A stretch of 9,772 nucleotides of DNA, from positions 1 through 9,772 of the forward strand of contig WTAX01000040.1 of assembly GCA_013139395.1 (NCBI GenBank), read 5' to 3'. A program made the position numbers and the translations under genes. A model generated the notes under the pieces. The model was not told the DNA's origin and searched no databases. It saw nothing but the letters and a program-made list of their open reading frames with translations. The DNA comes from Gammaproteobacteria bacterium (GTDB lineage Bacteria; Pseudomonadota; Gammaproteobacteria; GRL18). Below, piece by piece: positions 4,661 to 9,772 of this stretch (positions are counted from its first letter, which is position 1; each line of letters begins with the position of its first letter).

Positions 4661-7081
4661 ATGCCCATCACCAGCCATAACGTTAAAATTAATACTTTAG
4701 AAATAAAAATAACCGGACAGGTTCAAGGCGTTGGTTTTCGTCCTTTTATTTATCGCATAGCCAACCAGTATAATCTGACAGGCTGGGTGCAAAATCGTTC
4801 TGGTGAAGTGATTGTTCTGGCACAAGGTCATGAGCATAATCTCAATGCTTTTCAGAATGCTGTTTTAACACAGCATCCTCCTTTGGCAATACCTTTTATA
4901 GAGTCTGTTAACAGCATTGAATGTGAACCTTTAAATACTTTCATTATTTCTAAAAGTTCAAGCAGTGCGCAGGCACAACGACATATCCCTCCTGATTTTT
5001 TTACCTGTAATGACTGTCTTGCTGAATTAACAGATCCTCATGAAAGACGTTATCGCTATCCTTTTATTAATTGTACTCAATGCGGACCACGCTATACCAT
5101 CATCAATGATCTGCCCTATGATCGTCCCAATACCAGTATGTCTGATTTTCCTTTGTGTACTTCATGTTATAAAGAATACAGTAACACGTTAGACAGACGC
5201 TTTCACGCTCAGCCGCTAGCCTGTAGTGAATGCGGGCCCGAACTCACTTTTATCACTGAGCATGCTCATTCTAAAAAAACGGTATCTAAAAAAACTGCAT
5301 CTGAAAATAGAAGCTCTGGGAATGAAGCGGCATTGGCAAGTACTGTGGATGCTTTAAAACAGGGATTAATTATTGCGCTAAAAGGTATTGGCGGCTATCA
5401 CCTTATTTGTGATGCAACCAATGAAGATGCTGTACAACGCTTAAGAAAACGTAAACATCGTCCAGACAAACCCTTAGCAATTATGTTTTCTTCTTTGCAC
5501 AATGCAAAAGATCAGGATGGTTTATCTCAACTGATGCGTTACTGCTCTCCTGATAAAATTGAAGCAGAAACAATTTCATCACCACAAAGACCGATTGTCT
5601 TAATAAAGACAAATAACACGCTTCTGGCACCCTCTGTCAATACCGGTCTCAATGAGATCGGTGCTATGTTGGCCTATAGCCCTTTACATTATCTGCTGCT
5701 CAAGGATTTCGGCTTACCCATTGTGGCCACTTCCGGTAACCTGAGCGGCGAACCGGTACTCACTGATAATCAGCAGGCACAACAACGACTGCATAAAATT
5801 GCTGATGCTTTTTTACATCATAACCGCTCAATTTTACGCCCTGCCGATGACTCGGTAGTACGTATTATTTATCATAAAAAACGTTTATTTCGTATTGGTC
5901 GTGGTATTGCTCCGCTTGAATTCAATCTACCTTACATGCTAAAAGAACCGATACTTGCTGTCGGCGGACAAATGAAAAATACCATTGCGCTGGCATGGGA
6001 TAATCGACTTGTTATTTCACCTCATATCGGTGAGCTTGACAGCAAGCGTAGTACGGAGGTTTTTGCTCAGGTCATTGATGACTTATGCCATCTTTATCGA
6101 GTGACACCCAAACATATTATTTGTGATGCTCATCCTGACTATTTTTCCAGTCGTTATGCCCACACTTATGCACACACACATAAAATTTCATTAAGCCAGG
6201 TCCAACACCATAAGGCACATGCAAATATTGTCTGTGGGGCTTATAATATTAAATACCCTAAGAAAACCAGCAGCAAAAAATATTTAGTATTTACCTGGGA
6301 TGGTACGGGTCTGGGTGATGATAAAACCCTATGGGGCGGCGAAGGCTTTTATGGTCATGCCGGCAACTGGCAAAGAGTCACATCAATAAAGCCCTTTTAC
6401 TTACAAGGTGGAGATAAAGCAGCTCGTGAACCCTGGCGTTCAGCCTGTGCACTTTTATGGGAAGAAGGAATTGTTGAAAACAATTTTTCAACGAATAAAA
6501 CATCAAGAACACTGGCATTTCAGGCATGGAATAAAAGACTAAACACGATACAATCAAGCTCTATGGGACGCTTATTTGATGCAGCCAGTGCATTATTAGG
6601 CCTGGGAGAAATCTCATCATTTGAAGGACAAGGGCCTATGCTTCTTGAAGCATTGCTGGCTGATGCCGTAGAAACAAATGCTGAATCTCTTTCTGCAACG
6701 CGGCATAACATCGATAAAAGTGCCTTGCCTCTTTATCACCAACAAGATAATAGTTCTGCTGACAAACAGTTATTAATCATTGCTGACTGGAGTGAATTAT
6801 TATCATTATTGCTGGATGAGGCACAAACCATAGAGCAAAGAGCACTCTGCTTTCATCTAAAAATAGCAGAGACTCTCATTGCTCAGGCAAAAGAAATAAG
6901 AGCATTAAAAGGTGATTTTTGTGTCGGCCTCAGTGGCGGTGTCTTTCAAAATAAGTTTCTCAGCGAAACTATTTTAAAACGTCTTGAAGAAGAAAATTTT
7001 GCATCGTTTTTACCCGAAGAAATCCCTTATAATGATGCGGGTTTAGCCTTTGGGCAAATTATTGAAGCAGTACATCTATGA
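4661..7081 (+). CDS. hypF: Carbamoyltransferase HypF (hydrogenase maturation)
   Basis: HypF converts carbamoyl phosphate and ATP to carbamoyl-adenylate and passes the carbamoyl group to the C-terminal cysteine of HypE, the first step of cyanide ligand synthesis. The 806-residue protein has the full domain order: acylphosphatase (about 13-97, with VQGVGFRPF, Arg27 and Asn45); two zinc fingers (Cys116/119/138/141 and Cys166/169/188/191, both C-x2-C-x18-C-x2-C); a YrdC-like domain (about 224-420, KGIGGYHL and KHRPDKPLA); and a Kae1-like domain (about 430-806, with HHKAH at 516-520, WDGTGLGDD at 546-554 and GLSGGVFQN at 757-764). It is somewhat longer than the usual 750 or so residues; a lysine-rich linker with a short DNA repeat at 5270-5299 accounts for part of this. 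The ATG follows the hypD stop by 3 nt, implying translational coupling. No strong Shine-Dalgarno is visible. Confidence 0.97.
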   Translation: MPITSHNVKINTLEIKITGQVQGVGFRPFIYRIANQYNLTGWVQNRSGEVIVLAQGHEHNLNAFQNAVLTQHPPLAIPFIESVNSIECEPLNTFIISKSSSSAQAQRHIPPDFFTCNDCLAELTDPHERRYRYPFINCTQCGPRYTIINDLPYDRPNTSMSDFPLCTSCYKEYSNTLDRRFHAQPLACSECGPELTFITEHAHSKKTVSKKTASENRSSGNEAALASTVDALKQGLIIALKGIGGYHLICDATNEDAVQRLRKRKHRPDKPLAIMFSSLHNAKDQDGLSQLMRYCSPDKIEAETISSPQRPIVLIKTNNTLLAPSVNTGLNEIGAMLAYSPLHYLLLKDFGLPIVATSGNLSGEPVLTDNQQAQQRLHKIADAFLHHNRSILRPADDSVVRIIYHKKRLFRIGRGIAPLEFNLPYMLKEPILAVGGQMKNTIALAWDNRLVISPHIGELDSKRSTEVFAQVIDDLCHLYRVTPKHIICDAHPDYFSSRYAHTYAHTHKISLSQVQHHKAHANIVCGAYNIKYPKKTSSKKYLVFTWDGTGLGDDKTLWGGEGFYGHAGNWQRVTSIKPFYLQGGDKAAREPWRSACALLWEEGIVENNFSTNKTSRTLAFQAWNKRLNTIQSSSMGRLFDAASALLGLGEISSFEGQGPMLLEALLADAVETNAESLSATRHNIDKSALPLYHQQDNSSADKQLLIIADWSELLSLLLDEAQTIEQRALCFHLKIAETLIAQAKEIRALKGDFCVGLSGGVFQNKFLSETILKRLEEENFASFLPEEIPYNDAGLAFGQIIEAVHL
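5270..5299 (+). repeat. Two 15-bp tandem repeat units within hypF
   Basis: Two adjacent 15-bp units, TCTAAAAAAACGGTA (5270-5284) and TCTAAAAAAACTGCA (5285-5299), agree at 13 of 15 positions. They encode SKKTV-SKKTA in the linker between the second zinc finger and the YrdC domain of HypF. Each unit has a run of seven A residues, a likely site for replication slippage or frameshifting. Confidence 0.7.
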
Positions 7082-7103
7082 GCAGGCAATATGAGTAATC
7101 ACT

Positions 7104-8117
7104 ATGAATGATAAACAAGAAAAATTCATTTCTCTGGCACATGGCAATGGTGGTCGTTATATGCGTGAGCTAATTGATGATCTTTTTGCCCGTCATCTGG
7201 CAAACCCTCTATTAAACACACAAAATGATGCCGCAAGCCTGACGCTTGAACAGACTGAGATTGCCTTTACTACGGATGGTTTTACTGTCAATCCACTTGA
7301 GTTCCCCGGGGGAACTATTGGTTCATTGGCTATTCATGGTACCGTTAATGATCTTGCTGTAGCCGGAGCAATACCCAAATATCTGAGTCTCAACGCATTC
7401 ATTGAAGAAGGTATGTCCTTTACTCAGTTAGAACGTATAGTAAAAAGTATGGCTCAGGCAGCATCTGAAGCTGGTGTTGCTATTGTCACCGGGGATACCA
7501 AAGTGGTTCCCAGAGGTGAAGGTGCCGGTGTGTTTTTTGCCACCAGCGGAATCGGTATTAAAACAAATAACATTAGTCTGGGTATGTCACAGATCAAAAC
7601 GGGTGATAAAATTCTCGTCAATGGTACTCTTGGCGATCATGGTACTGCTGTTATGCTGGCACGCGAGCAGTTTGGTCTCAAAGGTGATCTGCAATCTGAT
7701 GCCGCCTCTGTGTTAGCCTATACTCAATCATTATTGTCTCTGGAAGGACTGCGCTTTATGCGCGATCCTACTCGTGGCGGACTGGCTTCAGTGTGTAATG
7801 AAATTAGCCGAGCCATCAAGCAGGAAGTGCATTTATTTCAAACAGAGATACCAATACATGATCAAGTAGAAAGTGTCTGTGAGATTTTAGGCTACGACCC
7901 GCTTTATCTTGCCTGTGAAGGTCGAGTGGTTGCTGTCATTGCCGAAGAACAGGCACAACAGGCACTTGAGATATGGCAGGCAATAGAAGGTGGAGAAAAT
8001 GCCAGTATCATTGGCGAAATCAAAGCCGGCGATGCTTATGTTGTTTTACAAACAGAGCTGGGAGGAGAACGTTTTCTCGAAGAACTGGAAGATGATCCAT
8101 TACCAAGAATTTGCTAA
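7104..8117 (+). CDS. hypE: Carbamoyl dehydratase HypE (hydrogenase maturation)
   Basis: HypE takes the carbamoyl group from HypF on its C-terminal cysteine and dehydrates it with ATP to a thiocyanate, the donor of the cyanide ligands of NiFe-hydrogenase. The 337-residue protein belongs to the PurM/AIR-synthase-like ATP-binding family and has the expected landmarks: LAHGNGG (11-17), TTDGFTVNPLEFPGG (56-70), TVNDLAVAGA (80-89), VTGDTKVV (128-135), RDPTRGGLA (220-228) and ACEGR (270-274). It ends with PRIC, with Cys337 as the acceptor, so the gene is intact to its last essential residue. The ATG at 7104 lies 22 nt after the hypF stop; the Shine-Dalgarno is weak, and a 6-codon mini-ORF (7091-7111) overlaps the start. 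It is the third gene of the hypDFE operon. Confidence 0.97.
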   Translation: MNDKQEKFISLAHGNGGRYMRELIDDLFARHLANPLLNTQNDAASLTLEQTEIAFTTDGFTVNPLEFPGGTIGSLAIHGTVNDLAVAGAIPKYLSLNAFIEEGMSFTQLERIVKSMAQAASEAGVAIVTGDTKVVPRGEGAGVFFATSGIGIKTNNISLGMSQIKTGDKILVNGTLGDHGTAVMLAREQFGLKGDLQSDAASVLAYTQSLLSLEGLRFMRDPTRGGLASVCNEISRAIKQEVHLFQTEIPIHDQVESVCEILGYDPLYLACEGRVVAVIAEEQAQQALEIWQAIEGGENASIIGEIKAGDAYVVLQTELGGERFLEELEDDPLPRIC

Positions 8118-8158
8118 ACTATTAGTATTGTATCAAATCAATATCTACAGGTTTACCT

Positions 8159-9409
8159 ATGTCAGTAAAAGAAGTTAAAACAAGTATCAAAGGGCTGGAA
8201 ATCGGCATGTTTGTCTCTCGACTTGATCGTCCCTGGATTGAAACACCTTATCTGATGGAAGGCATGTTGATTGATTCTGAAGATGACATTCTGAATTTGA
8301 GTAAACTCTGCAGTTATGTTTATGTGGATGTAGAACAGGGGCTTTCGCCTAAAACACGTTATTGGGCGGTGGGCAATGAAGATGAGATGAGCTTGTCTAA
8401 TGAGGGTGCACCTGAAACAGAGGAAGCTGTTGATAATGAATACAGCAAATATAGACAATGCGTCTATGAAACCAGCACTGAACTTCAGGAAGAATTAAAA
8501 ACTGCAAAAATAGTTTACGATGATGTCAGTAAAAAAACTGAAGAGATTTTTAATGATCTCAAAAAAGGTAAAAAATTAGATGTTATTTCCCTAAAAAATG
8601 GCATCAAAGCCGCAGTAGACAGTATTATTCGTAATCCATCAGCTTTAATGCTCCTGGTGCAATTAAAAAAATCCGATAATTATAGCTATTCACATGCCCT
8701 GGGTGTCTCAGTCTGGTGTGCCCAGTTTGGTCGTCATCTCGGTCTCAAACACAGCGATATTGTGGCACTGGCCTTAGGTGGTATGCTGCTGGATACCGGT
8801 AAAATAGAATTGCCGGAAAGCCTGACAAAGAACACCGCCCAATTTACTGATGAAGATAAAGAAAGTTTTAAACGTCATGTGGCTCTTGGGGTAAAAGTGG
8901 TGACAAGATCTTCCAGTGTTGAACGCCCCATATTGGAAATGATTGCTACCCATCATGAACGAGCAGATGGTTCCGGTTATCAGCTGGGTATTATCAATGA
9001 TAAAATCCCATTATTCGGTCGAATTGCCGGAATTGTTGACAGCTACGATGCCATGACGACTATAAAAGCTTATCAGGAAAAGGCATTAACACCTCATGAA
9101 GCCATTTCACAACTCTATAACATGCGTGGCAAGCAATTTCAGCCTGAACTGGTTGAGCAGTTTATTCAGACCGTAGGATTATATCCAACCGGATCACTTG
9201 TTGAACTCAATACCGGTGAAGTCGGTGTGGTGACTGAAATCAATGATATGAAACGTCTCTACCCGACTATCGTACTTTTGCTGGATAATAATAAACAGCC
9301 CTATGATGATTTTCACACTGTTAATCTTTCTCAGGTTAGTGGTATGAAGGTAGAAAAGGGATTGGAGCCAGGTGCCTATGGGGTCAAAATGGATGAACTT
9401 TTTTTATAG
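8159..9409 (+). CDS. DUF3391/HD-GYP domain protein with altered catalytic motifs
   Basis: A 416-residue protein with an N-terminal DUF3391-like domain (about 1-65, IKGLEIGMFVSRLDRPW), an acidic, probably flexible segment (about 72-100), a charged helical linker (about 100-150) and an HD-GYP domain (about 160-340), followed by a C-terminal extension. HD-GYP enzymes hydrolyse cyclic di-GMP. Several metal-site residues are kept: His179, Asp212, Lys215, His240, His265, His266 and Asp294. The HD dyad itself is Leu211-Asp212, the GYP motif reads GYQ (273-275), and the usual RPY after DAMT is KAY (303-305). Activity is therefore doubtful; it may be a c-di-GMP receptor or a modified enzyme. The ATG at 8159 has ACAGG about 9 nt upstream. 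It follows hypE by 41 nt with no visible terminator, so it may belong to the hyp transcript. The neighbouring convergent gene encodes an EAL domain. Confidence 0.9.
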   Translation: MSVKEVKTSIKGLEIGMFVSRLDRPWIETPYLMEGMLIDSEDDILNLSKLCSYVYVDVEQGLSPKTRYWAVGNEDEMSLSNEGAPETEEAVDNEYSKYRQCVYETSTELQEELKTAKIVYDDVSKKTEEIFNDLKKGKKLDVISLKNGIKAAVDSIIRNPSALMLLVQLKKSDNYSYSHALGVSVWCAQFGRHLGLKHSDIVALALGGMLLDTGKIELPESLTKNTAQFTDEDKESFKRHVALGVKVVTRSSSVERPILEMIATHHERADGSGYQLGIINDKIPLFGRIAGIVDSYDAMTTIKAYQEKALTPHEAISQLYNMRGKQFQPELVEQFIQTVGLYPTGSLVELNTGEVGVVTEINDMKRLYPTIVLLLDNNKQPYDDFHTVNLSQVSGMKVEKGLEPGAYGVKMDELFL

Positions 9410-9425
9410 CCTTAGTGGTTTTTCA

Positions 9426-9772
9426 TTATAACTCTTTCGGAAGCTCCTTAAAATTTTCCAGCCAGCTTATAAATTCCTCATGCGGCATTGGCTTGGCGAT
9501 AAAATATCCCTGCGCGATGTGACAGCCCATGTTTTTTAACATCATTAATGTTTGTCTGTCTTGTACTCCTTCAGCAACAACCTCAAGATCAAAATTGTGT
9601 GCCAGATCAATTATCAGACGAACAAGCTTCTCATTAGAAGTGTCTGTTAGCAAATCAAAAACAAAGGACTGATCAATTTTTAACTCATTAATTGGCAGAG
9701 ATTTAAAATAAGCCAGTGAAGAATAACCTGTGCCAAAATCATCTATCGATATTTTGACCCCCATGGCTTGCA
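9426..9772 (-). CDS. EAL-domain protein (c-di-GMP phosphodiesterase type), C-terminal end only
   Basis: The last part (about 115 codons) of a gene entering from the right edge; the frame is open to the edge and ends with TAA at 9426-9428. The visible motifs are IDDFGTGYSSLAYFKSLP, KIDQSFV, VVAEGVQ and QGYFIAKPMP, all standard for the C-terminal half of EAL domains. The metal-binding Asp pair (DDFGTGYS), the Lys of KID and the Glu of the AEGV block are kept, so the domain is probably a working phosphodiesterase, but the EAL motif itself lies outside the window. Upstream domains such as GGDEF, PAS or CHASE are common in such proteins and cannot be seen. The Met at 9764 is internal, because the frame continues with Gln-Ala before it. 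The gene converges with the HD-GYP gene, with only 16 bp between the stops. Confidence 0.93.
   Translation of the reverse strand, partial: QAMGVKISIDDFGTGYSSLAYFKSLPINELKIDQSFVFDLLTDTSNEKLVRLIIDLAHNFDLEVVAEGVQDRQTLMMLKNMGCHIAQGYFIAKPMPHEEFISWLENFKELPKEL

Noticed and set aside
8128..8141. Second FNR-like sequence (TTGTATCAAATCAA) before the HD-GYP gene
   Set aside because: Only 8/10 matches, with one poor half-site, and 17 nt before the start codon, too close for activation; such matches are expected by chance in AT-rich DNA.
8162..8458. Minus-strand ORF of 98 codons opposite the start of the HD-GYP gene
   Set aside because: It is a shadow of the DUF3391 coding frame, with no start signals and no recognisable domain.

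Overview
The window looks like AT-rich chromosomal DNA from a Gram-negative bacterium, most likely a gammaproteobacterium. The signs are a lipid A acyltransferase tail, a DUF3313-type lipoprotein, NiFe-hydrogenase maturation genes under an FNR-like site, and c-di-GMP signalling proteins of the DUF3391/HD-GYP and EAL types. I cannot name the genus. No rRNA, tRNA, CRISPR array, insertion sequence or attachment site was seen.

Left part (1-2321): the 3' end of an LpxL/HtrB-type acyltransferase gene is followed by a small stress/detoxification block. On the minus strand lie a TetR-family regulator and, downstream of it, an AhpD/carboxymuconolactone-decarboxylase-like protein. Divergent on the plus strand are a two-helix DUF2892 membrane protein and a thioredoxin-type arsenate reductase (arsC). 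A 17-bp motif (13/17 identical) occurs exactly twice in the places expected for an operator: inside the predicted promoter of the tetR gene and inside that of the AhpD-like gene. This suggests that the TetR protein controls itself, the AhpD-like gene and perhaps the divergent genes. The predicted tetR promoter would give a leaderless mRNA.

Middle (2322-3529): a perfect 13-bp inverted repeat lies between arsC and a convergent DUF3313-like outer-membrane lipoprotein gene. A gap of just over 300 bp follows. It contains the lipoprotein promoter, a hairpin followed by a T-run, and an FNR/Anr-like site (9/10 to consensus) placed correctly for anaerobic activation of hypD.

Right part (3530-9772): hypD, hypF and hypE form a tight operon (gaps of 3 and 22 nt). 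HypF and HypE make the cyanide ligand from carbamoyl phosphate; HypD is the iron-sulfur scaffold where Fe(CN)2CO is assembled with HypC. hypA, hypB, hypC and the hydrogenase itself are not in the window. Only 41 nt after hypE comes a DUF3391/HD-GYP protein whose HD dyad, GYP motif and downstream motif are all altered, so it may be an inactive or modified c-di-GMP phosphodiesterase. It converges with a partial EAL-domain gene running off the right edge.

No clearly unprecedented system is visible. The most interesting points are the two-site TetR operator, the degenerate HD-GYP protein apparently joined to a hyp operon, and the hypD-F-E cluster without hypC.
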